From the NCBI GenBank assembly GCA_963811585.1, contig CAWERR010000006.1:1-64000 (forward strand): 64,000 nt of DNA, in the 5' to 3' direction. Source of the DNA: JACDHG01 sp963811585. Lineage in GTDB: Bacteria > Actinomycetota > Actinomycetes > Propionibacteriales > Nocardioidaceae. Numbering within the stretch: position 1 is the first letter of the stretch; each line of letters opens with the position of its first letter. Under the pieces are notes generated by a model. The model did no database searches and was not told the DNA's origin. It was given only the letters and a program-made list of their open reading frames with translations. The position numbers were made by a program, and so were the translations under genes. Below, in pieces: positions 17,556 to 25,946 of this stretch.

Positions 17556-19460
17556 GTGACCCTGACTCAACGACGTACTCAATCCCTGCACCCAATTCGT
17601 CCTAGGCGCTCAGTCGTCTTGGGCGCCGCCATGCTGGTGGCTGCGCCGCTAGCCGTCGCACCGACGGTGGTGGGCGCGGAGGAAACGCGGACCCAACGCC
17701 CGGCCGAGGTCCTTGTCCCGATCGGCGGCGGATACGAAGAGGACACGCTCGAAGACTTCTCCCGAGAGGTCATCGAGCACGCAAGCGGAGACACCGTCGA
17801 CATCCTCGTCGTCCCGTCGAGCTACGGGGACGCTCCCGAGGACAGGGAGGAGAACCTCGAGCTGGCACACGAGCGCACCGACCAGATTGAAGCGGCCTGC
17901 GACCGGGTGGTCGCGGGCTCGGGTTTTGCCGACTGTCAGGCGACCCTGCTGGTGCTGCTCAACCGAGCCGACGCCCTCGACCCAGCCAACTCCGCAGCCT
18001 TCGACGACCGGGAGACCGACGGCTCCTACCTCCTCGGCGGTGACCAGACCATCGCCATGCAGGTGCTCGCGAACTCACCCGCCGAAGAGGTGATGGCGGA
18101 CGCACATGACCGGGGTGTGGTGTTCGGTGGCACAAGTGCCGGGGCCGCCGTCGAGTCGCGCGCCATGACTGCCGGGTACAGCGAGGACGGCTGGCCGGAG
18201 ACCGGTCTCGAGCGAGATGCGCCACTGATCTGGTGGGGCGATGACCAAGACGCTGAGCGAGGGCTCTCGTTTGGCTCCACGAAGACCATCTACGACCAGC
18301 ACTTCTTCCAGCGGGGCCGCTTCGGCCGTCTGCTCAACCTCACCGCGCAGTCCGTCGACCGGCTCGGCCACGGTGGTCTGCTGGGAGTTGGCATCGACTA
18401 CGGCACCGGACTCGTGGCCGTCAACGACGCCCGACTTGGCGACACGTTCGGTGGGTCGGGCGCCGCGGTGCTCGACTTCCGCACAACCCGCGCGAAGCCG
18501 CGCTGGGTCGGCCCGAACGACACACTCTCGGCGACGAACATCCTCACCCACGTGCTCGCTCCCGATTCGGGACTGACCTACGACCTCAACAGGCGTGTGG
18601 TGTCCATCGACGGTCACGCCACCCAGCTTCGTGGCGATGCGTCGCGGGCAGAGCCGACCGTCCGCACTGGCGCGCACGGCGACCTGCTGCTTGGCGGCGG
18701 CGACAACGCGTCGCCAGACAGCGCTGGGCTGCAGGAGTTCGTGGCCGAGGCAAGCCGGAGCCGGTCGGACCGGATCGTCATCGTGGCGGCGGGCTACTCG
18801 GCACGGGCCGAGGCGAGAACCGCCGCGGCGGCATACAAGGCTGCCTTGAAGGACCTCGGCTGGCCGCTGGTCAACAAGAACGTCGTCGTCACCATCCACG
18901 GCCGTGACCCGGTGTCGCCGTCGCTGGTGCGTGGTGCAGCCGGCGTCGTATTTGTAGGAGGCGACCAGGCCCTGTTGTCGCCTGCCGTCTCGGACCGGTC
19001 GTTCAGAGACACGGTGCGTGCTGCGACCGCGAGGGCGCGGGTGACGCTCACAGACGAGGCGCTGACGGCGGTGATGGGGGAGTGGTATGCCAGCATCGCC
19101 GACCCGACGAGTGACAACGTGGAGGAAACGGCGATCGAGGACTTCAAGGTCGGTCATGCCGCCCTTCGGCCGGGCCTTGGCATCGTCAGGGGCGTCGTGC
19201 TCGAGCCCCGTTTCACCGTCGACTACCGCTGGGGACGTCTCTTCGACGCCGCACAGGCACACCGGTCGACGTTGGCGGTCGGGATCAGTGAGCTGACCGC
19301 CCTGCAGCTTGGCGACGGGCACCCGCGGGTGGTCGGGGAGCGGTCGGTCACCACCCTTGACGCTCGCTACGCGACGTTCGTGCGGTCCGGCAACGGGACG
19401 GTCGCCGCCGCCAACACGCTGCTCAGCACGTTCGGTCCTGGCACCCAGCTAGGGAGGTAG
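17556..19460 (+). CDS. Exported cyanophycinase-like protein with duplicated S51 domain
   Basis: 634 residues from GTG 17556 with ribosome site AAGGGAGA. A signal peptide is clear: basic start, hydrophobic stretch (about residues 22-40), Ala-rich end VVGAEE. Domain 1 (about 45-300) is a peptidase S51 fold with LLGGDQT and the nucleophile motif GGTSAGAA. Cyanophycinases cut the beta-Asp-Arg polymer cyanophycin to dipeptides. Domain 2 (about 375-625) repeats the fold (LLLGGGDN, VFVGGDQALL) but has no GxSAG serine, so it is probably structural or substrate-binding. Most cyanophycinases have one domain of 260-400 residues. The substrate may differ from cyanophycin. It follows the amidohydrolase by 95 bases. 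Confidence 0.82.
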   Translation: MTLTQRRTQSLHPIRPRRSVVLGAAMLVAAPLAVAPTVVGAEETRTQRPAEVLVPIGGGYEEDTLEDFSREVIEHASGDTVDILVVPSSYGDAPEDREENLELAHERTDQIEAACDRVVAGSGFADCQATLLVLLNRADALDPANSAAFDDRETDGSYLLGGDQTIAMQVLANSPAEEVMADAHDRGVVFGGTSAGAAVESRAMTAGYSEDGWPETGLERDAPLIWWGDDQDAERGLSFGSTKTIYDQHFFQRGRFGRLLNLTAQSVDRLGHGGLLGVGIDYGTGLVAVNDARLGDTFGGSGAAVLDFRTTRAKPRWVGPNDTLSATNILTHVLAPDSGLTYDLNRRVVSIDGHATQLRGDASRAEPTVRTGAHGDLLLGGGDNASPDSAGLQEFVAEASRSRSDRIVIVAAGYSARAEARTAAAAYKAALKDLGWPLVNKNVVVTIHGRDPVSPSLVRGAAGVVFVGGDQALLSPAVSDRSFRDTVRAATARARVTLTDEALTAVMGEWYASIADPTSDNVEETAIEDFKVGHAALRPGLGIVRGVVLEPRFTVDYRWGRLFDAAQAHRSTLAVGISELTALQLGDGHPRVVGERSVTTLDARYATFVRSGNGTVAAANTLLSTFGPGTQLGR

Positions 19461-19493
19461 TCCCACCCGCTGATCGCTGGCGCTACCCGGTGA

Positions 19494-19586
19494 TCGAGCT
19501 TGTCGAGATCGAGGGTCTCGACAGGCTCGACCGACGGGGGACCGCCCTCCGCTGATCGAGCTTGTCGAGATCGAGGGTCTCGACCG
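19494..19586. repeat. Palindromic REP-like elements, one full and one partial copy
   Basis: The first copy pairs TCGAGCTTGTCGAGA (19494-19508) with TCTCGACAGGCTCGA (19516-19530), one mismatch. The second left arm is at 19556-19570 with only part of its partner (to about 19586). They lie between the cyanophycinase stop and the acetyltransferase gene. Confidence 0.8.
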
Positions 19587-19616
19587 CAGGGACCGGCAGG
19601 TCCTAGCGTTGCCAAC

Positions 19617-20606
19617 ATGGAGATCGAGTGGCGTGGCGTCACGGCCGCCGACGTACCCGCCTGGTGTCGACTGCTCGCTGCCGCTGAGGCAGTGGACAAG
19701 ACAGCCGAGCACTACGACGAGGCAGACCTGACGGAGGAGCTCGAAGACCCCGCGACGACGTACGACGACCGGCTGGCGGCCTGGCGCGGCGACGACATGG
19801 TGGCCTTCGCCGCACTGCGGCCCCGGTTGGAGGTGCAGACGTATTGGCGGATCGACGCCGAAGGCACCACGCACCCCGATCACCGAGGGACCGGGCTTGG
19901 CCGACACGGGCTCGCGTGGACGGTCGAGCGGGCGACCCGGTTGCGCGACTCGCGTCACCCGGGTGTCGAGACACGGGTGCAGTTGACCGGCCGGGAGACG
20001 AACCCGGATCAGATCAGCCTGCTCGAGGACGCCGGCTTCAAGGCCGTGCACTGGTCGGCCACGATGCGGGTCCAGCTCGACGCGGCCGTCGATGCGGCCA
20101 GGGCCTCCTCGGAGGCGGAGTCATGGCCGGCGGGCACGCATCTGGCGACGTACGACCTGCCCCTGTCCACGCAGACCCAGGCAGCCCACAACGCCGCCTT
20201 CCTGGACCACTGGGGGTTCCTCCCGTGGTCGACGCAGATGTGGAAGCAGTGGGTCGACGACACAAAGAATGCTCGCCACGACCTGTCGTGGGTGCTGCTG
20301 GCCGACGACGATCATGACCACGTCGTTGGCTACCTGCTGACGAACGAGTTCACGGCCCACCAGGCCGTCACCGGGCGACGCGAGGCCTATCTCGCCAAGA
20401 TCGGCACCCGACGCGAGGCACGTGGACGGGGTATCGCCACCGGCTTGCTGCGTCATGCGATCCAGGCCTATGCCGCTGCCGGGTTCGACGAGTCCTCGCT
20501 CGACGTGGACACAGCCAACCCGACGGGAGCGTTCCGGCTGTACGAGCGGGTCGGCTATCGCGTCGAAGCACGCACCGCGACGTACGAGCTCGTCCTCGAC
20601 GCCTGA
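19617..20606 (+). CDS. GNAT acetyltransferase with two tandem domains
   Basis: 329 residues from ATG 19617. Two GNAT domains follow each other: the first has a weak acetyl-CoA loop (HPDHRGTGLGRHGL), the second a strong one (RREARGRGIATGLLRHA). The overall plan resembles mycothiol synthase and related actinobacterial enzymes, but I see no evidence that it is MshD itself. The -10-like TAGCGT at 19604-19609 lies 7 bases before the ATG, so the message may be leaderless. It converges on the uridine kinase-like gene with a tandem array in the gap. Confidence 0.82.
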   Translation: MEIEWRGVTAADVPAWCRLLAAAEAVDKTAEHYDEADLTEELEDPATTYDDRLAAWRGDDMVAFAALRPRLEVQTYWRIDAEGTTHPDHRGTGLGRHGLAWTVERATRLRDSRHPGVETRVQLTGRETNPDQISLLEDAGFKAVHWSATMRVQLDAAVDAARASSEAESWPAGTHLATYDLPLSTQTQAAHNAAFLDHWGFLPWSTQMWKQWVDDTKNARHDLSWVLLADDDHDHVVGYLLTNEFTAHQAVTGRREAYLAKIGTRREARGRGIATGLLRHAIQAYAAAGFDESSLDVDTANPTGAFRLYERVGYRVEARTATYELVLDA

Positions 20607-20612
20607 CCACCT

Positions 20613-20744
20613 GTCGACCCGTCACTTGTGGTCAGTCGACCCGTCACTTTCGGCCCGTTGACCCGTCACCTTTGGCCAGTCGAGCCGTCACTTGTGGTCA
20701 GTCGAGCCGTCACTTGTGGTCAGTCGAAACGTCACTTTCGGTCC
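20613..20744. repeat. Six-copy 22-bp tandem repeat
   Basis: Six contiguous 22-base units starting at 20613, 20635, 20657, 20679, 20701 and 20723. Each begins GTYGANNCGTCAC and ends with variants of TTGTGGTCA, TTTCGGCCC or TTTGGCCA. Units 4 and 5 are identical. The array fills almost the whole gap between two convergent genes. There are no spacers, so it is not CRISPR. Confidence 0.9.
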
Positions 20745-20746
20745 CG

Positions 20747-21328
20747 TCAGGTCTGCAGGCGAACGTCGGCGCGGCTGCGGGTCTCGTGGGCGGCGAAGTG
20801 TGCCGCCTCGTGTGCCATCCAGGCCCGCCATTTCGGCAGCACCTGCTCGCCGTCGCGTGCCACCCCGCGGGCGACCCGCACATCGGGCTCGGCCTCGACC
20901 CACGCGAGCACGTTCACGAACACGCTGCCCTGATGAGCGCCCGACCCGCACCCCTCGAGGACCAGTACGTCGGGCGGCGCCAGCGTCTCCCAGCCGTCGA
21001 AGCGACCCGCGCCCCAGTCGTAGCGCTGCCAGCGCCCGGGCTCCCGCCGGCTCAACGGCTCGAGGATCTGGCCAACCACCCGCGAGGCAAGCTCGTCGAA
21101 TTCGGTCTCCCAACCGCCGTACATGTCGTCGAGGTGAAAGACCACAGTGGCGAGTCGCTGGCCGGCGCGGATCTCCTCGTCGATCGCCGCAGCCAGCGTC
21201 GACTTGCCAGACCCGGCCGGGCCGTCCACGGCCACAACGCGAGTGGCGCCGCATCGAGGCGGCGACGAGAGGAGACGGTCGACGATCGAGCGGACGGCTG
21301 CCTCGACCGGGGTCTCTGGGGCGGGCAC
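20747..21328 (-). CDS. Uridine kinase-like P-loop protein
   Basis: 193 residues from GTG 21328. Walker A is DGPAGSGKST, followed by FHLDDMYGGW, the substrate-side motif of the uridine kinase/phosphoribulokinase family, and VLVLEGCGSG as the Walker B strand. It probably phosphorylates a nucleoside or small alcohol with ATP, but the actinobacterial branch has no firmly known substrate. It is divergent from the SseB-type gene (47-base gap). Confidence 0.82.
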   Translation of the reverse strand: MPAPETPVEAAVRSIVDRLLSSPPRCGATRVVAVDGPAGSGKSTLAAAIDEEIRAGQRLATVVFHLDDMYGGWETEFDELASRVVGQILEPLSRREPGRWQRYDWGAGRFDGWETLAPPDVLVLEGCGSGAHQGSVFVNVLAWVEAEPDVRVARGVARDGEQVLPKWRAWMAHEAAHFAAHETRSRADVRLQT

Positions 21329-21362
21329 TCGCCCATGGTGGCAGGCGCCCGGCCCGGCCGGT

Positions 21363-21375
21363 TAGCGTGCACGGT
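21363..21375 (+). promoter_or_regulatory. Likely -10 box of a leaderless SseB-type transcript
   Basis: TAGCGT (21363-21368) lies exactly 7 bases before the ATG at 21376, with no ribosome site between. Confidence 0.5.
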
Positions 21376-21861
21376 ATGACGACATTGCCCAACCCGGGGT
21401 TCGCCGACGACGCCGGCTCGGTCGACCCGGCGGTGGCTGAGGCCCTTGCGGCGTACCACGACGACGGCGACTCGGCACCCGTGCTGGTGGCGCTCTCGTC
21501 GTCGCGGCTGCTGGTCCCAGTGCTGGCGATCCCGACTGAGGTCGAGACCGACGACAGCGGGATTGCCCACGACAAGCAGAGCGACATCGCGGCGGTGCTG
21601 ATGCGGGGACGCGATGGTCGCAAGGCGCTGCTGGCGTTCACCGGGCTCGCGGCCTTGCAGACGTGGGACCCGCAGGCACGACCGGTGCCCGTGTCGACGC
21701 AAGACGCTGCCGTGTCGGCCTTGCAGGAGGGTGCCGCCGCGCTGCTCGTCGACGTCGCGGGCCCGGTCATGTATGTCGTCGACACCCCCGACCTCGAGCA
21801 GTTCGCCCAAGGCCGAGCGCTCGCGCCGACCTCGGCCGGCTACGCCTGGCTGTCCCACTAG
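21376..21861 (+). CDS. SseB-family protein
   Basis: 161 residues, one SseB N-terminal-type domain. The hydrophobic strand APVLVALSSSRLLVPVLA, the segment AVLMRGRDGRKALLAFTG and the end VDVAGPVMYVV are typical of the actinobacterial members that sit next to infC. The molecular role is unknown. The ATG at 21376 fits a leaderless message. Confidence 0.82.
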   Translation: MTTLPNPGFADDAGSVDPAVAEALAAYHDDGDSAPVLVALSSSRLLVPVLAIPTEVETDDSGIAHDKQSDIAAVLMRGRDGRKALLAFTGLAALQTWDPQARPVPVSTQDAAVSALQEGAAALLVDVAGPVMYVVDTPDLEQFAQGRALAPTSAGYAWLSH

Positions 21862-21873
21862 CCAGGCAGTGGG

Positions 21874-21979
21874 TCTCGACAAGCTTGACCGGCGGGAGGT
21901 CCCTCGACGGGCAGGTGGTCGGTGATCGAGCCCATCCGGTGATCGAGCTTGTCGAGATCACGGGTCTCGACAAGCTCGA
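21874..21979. repeat. Palindromic REP-like elements behind the SseB-type gene
   Basis: A single arm (TCTCGACAAGCTTGA, 21874-21888) is followed by a complete inverted repeat, 21943-21957 with 21965-21979 (15 bp, 7-base loop). Confidence 0.85.
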
Positions 21980-22029
21980 CCGACGGGGGGTCGCTCGGCC
22001 GGCGGGAGGCTCCGCCGGCGTCCGATATG

Positions 22030-22356
22030 ACGGTTCCCCGCCTCGGCTGCTAGTCTTGGGCGCTGACCAACCTGTCGGCCGTCGCAAGACGGGAATGCCG
22101 TTCCTCACGGGCAGACGTTCTGGCAGGTGCACAAGCGGAGGCCATCTCCCACCCGCATCGACGGAAACAAGCGGGGTCGTCGGGTCCGGTCGCGAGACAC
22201 TTCGGTGGCTCGTCGGGCACCCATTTCGGTGGATGTGATCTCGTGGCTTTCGTGCGTGGCACGAAGGCCATTTTGCGTTAGGCCCGGGGTGAGCAGCCCC
22301 GCTCGCCTGATTTGGCTGACGGTCAGATGTCACAGTTCCGACTAACAGGAGGACCT
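22030..22356 (+). promoter_or_regulatory. Long untranslated leader of the infC-rpmI-rplT operon
   Basis: About 330 bases without a convincing reading frame precede infC. A -10-like TAGTCT is at 22051-22056, and a short GC hairpin (CGGGG/CCCCG) lies near 22285-22300. In other bacteria the leader of this operon is the site of autoregulation by IF3 or L20; whether this leader works so is inference. The ribosome site AGGAGG is at 22347-22352. Confidence 0.45.
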
Positions 22357-23043
22357 ATCAGCACGGAGTTGCGCGTCAACGACCGTATCCGCGTCCCAGA
22401 GGTACGGCTTGTCGGACCCAACGGCGAGCAGGTCGGCATTGTCCGGATCGACGATGCCCTGCGGCTCGCACAAGAAGCCGACCTCGACCTGGTCGAGGTG
22501 GCACCCACAGCACGCCCGCCAGTCTGCAAGCTCATGGACTACGGGAAGTTCAAATACGAAACAGCGCAGAAGGCACGCGAGACACGGCGCAACCAGACCA
22601 ACACAGTCATCAAAGAGATGAAGCTCCGCCCGAAGATCGACGCTCACGACTACGAGACCAAAAAGGGTCACGTGGTGCGCTTCCTCAGGCAGGGCGACAA
22701 GGTCAAGATCACGATCATGTTCCGCGGCCGCGAGCAGCATCGCCCCGAGCTGGGGTTCCGGCTGTTGCAGCGCCTCGCCGGCGATGTCGAGGAGCTCGGC
22801 TTCGTCGAGTCCTCGCCCAAGCAGGACGGCCGCAACATGATCATGGTGCTCGGCCCGCACAAGAAGAAGTCCGAGGCCAAGCTGGATGCCAAGGCCGAGC
22901 GCGACCAACGCGCGGCGGTCCGGGCAGCCGACAAGGACCTCGAACGAGCAGAGCGCACCGAGCGCTCCGCCGCAGCAAAGATCGAACCCAAGAAGTCGCG
23001 TCGGCGGTCGGAGAACCTCGACCCCGACATTCCCGACGTGTGA
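22357..23043 (+). CDS. infC: Translation initiation factor IF-3
   Basis: 228 residues if translation starts at ATC 22357. That codon lies 4 bases after a perfect AGGAGG and gives the family N-terminus xSTELRVNDRIRVPEVRLVG. The in-frame TTG 22312 and ATG 22327 upstream have no ribosome site and would add unconserved residues. Rare AUU/AUC starts are an established way for IF3 to limit its own synthesis. Both IF3 domains and the linker are present (DALRLAQEADLDLVEVAP, CKLMDYGKFKYE, MKLRPKIDAHDYETK, VKITIMFRGRE). A charged Lys/Glu/Arg-rich tail of about 50 residues follows, common in actinobacteria. Confidence 0.92.
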   Translation: MSTELRVNDRIRVPEVRLVGPNGEQVGIVRIDDALRLAQEADLDLVEVAPTARPPVCKLMDYGKFKYETAQKARETRRNQTNTVIKEMKLRPKIDAHDYETKKGHVVRFLRQGDKVKITIMFRGREQHRPELGFRLLQRLAGDVEELGFVESSPKQDGRNMIMVLGPHKKKSEAKLDAKAERDQRAAVRAADKDLERAERTERSAAAKIEPKKSRRRSENLDPDIPDV

Positions 23044-23123
23044 CCTGACGGGACCCCCGACCGACTGAAGTGAACGCTGCCCGCGCCACCGCGCGGCTGC
23101 GACGAGAGACGGAGAGCGGCACC

Positions 23124-23336
23124 ATGCCGAAGATGAAGACCCACTCAGGCACCAAGAAGCGCGTGAAGGTCACGGGCTCCGGGAAGCTACGACGCCTGCA
23201 GCCGCGTCGGAAGTCCGGCGCTGCGTTCGCCTCCTCGCCCACGACCGGAAGCCGCAAGAAGCACCGGCGCAACGCTGGTGAGGTAGACGTGCACCCAGCC
23301 GACGTCAAGCGAGTCAAGAAGCTTCTCGGCAAGTAA
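23124..23336 (+). CDS. rpmI: 50S ribosomal protein L35
   Basis: 70 residues from ATG 23124 with GGAGAG upstream. It starts MPKMKTHSGTKKRVKVTGSG, the classical L35 N-terminus, and is very basic. Family length is about 64-66, so it is slightly longer. It lies between infC and rplT in the standard order. Confidence 0.95.
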   Translation: MPKMKTHSGTKKRVKVTGSGKLRRLQPRRKSGAAFASSPTTGSRKKHRRNAGEVDVHPADVKRVKKLLGK

Positions 23337-23406
23337 CCACCCCGTCCTAAGCCGTTATTGATTCGCACAGTGTCTTCGCTGACGTTTGATTTTCTAGGAG
23401 TACGAA

Positions 23407-23802
23407 GTGGCACGCGTCAAAAGGGCTGTCAACGCCCACAAGAAGCGCCGAGAGATCCTCGAGGCGGCAGCGGGCTACCGCGGCCAGCGCTCGCGCCTCT
23501 ACCGCAAGGCCAAGGAGCAGGTCACCCACTCGCTGGTCTACAGCTACCGCGACCGCAAAGCCCGCAAGGGTGACTTTCGACGGCTGTGGATCCAGCGGAT
23601 CAACGCCGCCGCCCGCGCCAACGGCATGACCTACAACCGGTTCATCCAGGGTCTGCGCGAAGCCGGTGTGCAGGTCGACCGCAAGATCCTGGCCGACCTC
23701 GCCGTCAACGACAACGCCGCGTTCGTGGCCCTCGTCGACGTCGCGAAGGCCAACGCACCCGCTCAGGGTGCACCCGCGCCCGCTGAGAAAGCCTCTGCCT
23801 GA
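23407..23802 (+). CDS. rplT: 50S ribosomal protein L20
   Basis: 131 residues from GTG 23407 with ribosome site TAGGAG. It begins MARVKRAVNAHKKRREILE and contains GYRGQRSRLYRKAKEQV and RRLWIQRINAAAR, as expected for L20, which binds 23S rRNA early in assembly. A short Ala/Pro-rich tail follows the conserved core. Confidence 0.96.
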   Translation: MARVKRAVNAHKKRREILEAAAGYRGQRSRLYRKAKEQVTHSLVYSYRDRKARKGDFRRLWIQRINAAARANGMTYNRFIQGLREAGVQVDRKILADLAVNDNAAFVALVDVAKANAPAQGAPAPAEKASA

Positions 23803-23840
23803 TCAGCATCGACTGATCCCGGCAGCACGAGAAGCGCGTC

Positions 23841-24674
23841 GTGGTGAGCCCGGTGCCGATGACCGCGCGGTCGACCCGCGTCAGGTCGGCCCGCAAGCTC
23901 ACCCGTCGCGCTTCTCGCATGTCCGAGCGGCGCTTCCTCGCTGAAGGTCCGCAGGCAGTCCGGGAGGCGCTCGACTTCTCCGGTCCGGATGGCGGGCCGT
24001 ACGTCGTCGAGGTCTTTGCGACGTACGACGCAGCCGAGCGCCATCGCGACCTCGAGACTGCCGCTACCTCGGCCGGCGTCGCCTGGCATCTCGTCGAGAC
24101 CGATGCCCTGGCGGGGCTGAGTGACACGGTCACCCCGCAAGGGCTGGTAGCGGTCTGCCGGTTCGTCGACGTACCCCTCACCGACGTCCTCGACCACCCG
24201 GTGCGGCTCGTCGCGTTATGCGCCAACGTTCGCGACCCGGGCAACGCGGGTGCCGTGGTGAGGTGCGCTGACGCCGCAGGCGCGGATGCGGTGGTCTTCG
24301 CCGGTACGTCGGTCGACCCCTTCAACGGCAAGGCGGTCCGAGCCAGCACCGGCTCGATCTTCCACCTACCTGTGGTGACCGGCCTGAGCGTCGACGACGC
24401 CGTGGCCGCACTGCGTCAGGCCGGCCTGCAGGTGCTGGCAGCGGACGGCAGCGGCGACCTCGACCTCGACCAGGCAGCCGATGGCGAGACGCTCGCCCAG
24501 CCGACCGCGTGGCTGTTCGGCAACGAAGCGTGGGGGCTGCCTCCGGCCGACGCGGCCCTCGCCGATCGGGTTGTGCGGATTCCGCTGCACGGCCGCGCCG
24601 AAAGTCTCAACTTGGCCACCGCTGCCGCGCTGTGCCTGTATGCGTCGGCGCGGGCGCTACGAGGGGATCTCTGA
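23841..24674 (+). CDS. TrmH/SpoU-family RNA 2'-O-methyltransferase
   Basis: 277 residues from GTG 23841 (GTG 23844 and ATG 23859 are alternatives). An N-terminal substrate-binding domain (RRFLAEGPQAVREAL) precedes the knotted SPOUT domain with its three motifs: NVRDPGNAGAVVRCADAAGA, WLFGNEAWGLP and IPLHGRAESLNLATAAAL. It methylates a ribose in rRNA or tRNA; the target position is unknown. Its place between rplT and pheS is common in actinobacteria. Confidence 0.9.
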   Translation: MVSPVPMTARSTRVRSARKLTRRASRMSERRFLAEGPQAVREALDFSGPDGGPYVVEVFATYDAAERHRDLETAATSAGVAWHLVETDALAGLSDTVTPQGLVAVCRFVDVPLTDVLDHPVRLVALCANVRDPGNAGAVVRCADAAGADAVVFAGTSVDPFNGKAVRASTGSIFHLPVVTGLSVDDAVAALRQAGLQVLAADGSGDLDLDQAADGETLAQPTAWLFGNEAWGLPPADAALADRVVRIPLHGRAESLNLATAAALCLYASARALRGDL

Positions 24675-24697
24675 GCAGTGGTAGCGACTAGTCTTGG

Positions 24698-25780
24698 ATG
24701 GCGTTTATGCGTCGAGTGGCAAAGCGAGGAGGTTTGGTGAGGGACGACGACTCGGGTGCGCTGCTCGACCTGCTGCCGGACGGCATCGTCGTGTCGGACG
24801 CCGATGGCGTCGTGAGTCACATGAACGACGCGGCGGTTCGCCTCCTTGAGCACAACGGCGCACCGCCCAACGGCCAGCCGCTCGACCAGGTGATGAGCTT
24901 GCAGGACCTCGACGGCAACAACTGGTACCCCTGTGTCCAGCCGTATGCCGGCCTGGCCGTGCGTCGACGCCTCGTCGAGACGTCGTGGCGCACCCGGTCG
25001 GGTGCGGAGGTGCTGGTCACCGGGGTGCTTCATCGTGAGGCCTTAGCCGGCAAGGTGACGTCCGTCGCCCTTGCCATCCGCGACGCGAGGTCGCGCGAGC
25101 GCGTTGACCTGGCGCGCTCCGACCTCGTCGCCACGGTGGCCCACGAGCTAAGGTCGCCGCTCACCGGAGTGAAGGGCTTCACGTCGACCCTGCTGTCGAA
25201 ATGGGAGCGGTTCACCGAGTCGCAGAAACAGCTGATGCTCCGCACGGTCGATGCCGACGCCGACCGGCTCACCCGGCTGATCGCGGAGCTCCTCGATGTC
25301 GCCCGGATCGACGCCGGGAGGCTGTCCGTGCGCAAAGAGCCGACCGAGCTCGTCGCTGCCGTCAGCCGCCAGCTCGAACCTCTCAGCGCCCCGGGCGACC
25401 GGGCCGTCTCGTTGGCCGCCGATGGTGACGTGCGCGTGTGGGTTGACCCCGACAAGTTCGCGCAGATCGTCGCGAACCTCGTCGAGAATGCCATCAAGCA
25501 CGGCGATGGTGACGTCGTCGTCCAGGTGCGTGCCGCTGGCGATGGTGGAGCCGAGCTCATCGTCGAGGACCAGGGGGCCGGGATCGCCGAGGACATCCGA
25601 CACCGGATCTTCCACAAGTTCTGGAAGCACGGATCGCGAGGCGGATCCGGCCTCGGCCTCTACATCGTCGGCGGGCTCGTGCACGCCCATGACGGCCGGG
25701 TGACTGTCGAGACCACGCCGGCCGGTGGCGCGCGGATGCGGGTCGAGCTCCCGTACGGCGAGCCCGAAGGCGTGAGCTGA
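24698..25780 (+). CDS. PAS-domain sensor histidine kinase without a nearby response regulator
   Basis: 360 residues. A PAS domain (about residues 20-125, LLPDGIVVSDADG) is followed by a HisKA dimerisation helix with the phosphorylated His in VATVAHELRSPL, then an ATPase domain with N box NLVENAIKHG, G1 VEDQGAGI and G2 GGSGLGLYIVGG. No membrane segment is visible, so it is probably cytoplasmic. No response regulator lies in the window. A -10-like TAGTCT at 24689-24694 is just upstream. The stop is followed after 15 bases by the 48-bp palindromic element. Confidence 0.9.
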   Translation: MAFMRRVAKRGGLVRDDDSGALLDLLPDGIVVSDADGVVSHMNDAAVRLLEHNGAPPNGQPLDQVMSLQDLDGNNWYPCVQPYAGLAVRRRLVETSWRTRSGAEVLVTGVLHREALAGKVTSVALAIRDARSRERVDLARSDLVATVAHELRSPLTGVKGFTSTLLSKWERFTESQKQLMLRTVDADADRLTRLIAELLDVARIDAGRLSVRKEPTELVAAVSRQLEPLSAPGDRAVSLAADGDVRVWVDPDKFAQIVANLVENAIKHGDGDVVVQVRAAGDGGAELIVEDQGAGIAEDIRHRIFHKFWKHGSRGGSGLGLYIVGGLVHAHDGRVTVETTPAGGARMRVELPYGEPEGVS

Positions 25781-25795
25781 CCGTCATACCGCCCC

Positions 25796-25843
25796 TTGCG
25801 TCCCCGCAACCGGTCGCTAGAGCGCTCGCTTCTAAGGACGTTG
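25796..25843. repeat. 48-bp palindromic element, copy A
   Basis: It begins TTGCGTCC and ends AAGGACGTTG, with the shared core GGTCGCTAGAGCGCTCG in the middle. It is the most diverged of three copies. It lies 15 bases behind the histidine kinase stop. Confidence 0.75.
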
Positions 25844-25946
25844 TAGGTCGCCGGGCGCGGCCGCGGCGGCAAACCGGTTCGCGGTGCCCACCTGCGAGTT
25901 CCTAGACTCTGCCCAGTCAGCCGTCGTCGAAGCGAGAGACGTGCCC

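Noticed and set aside
20613..20744. CRISPR array
   Set aside because: The units are directly adjacent with no spacers, and no cas gene is near.
21862..22030. Insertion sequence between the SseB-type gene and infC
   Set aside because: Only short palindromic repeats are present; there is no transposase frame.
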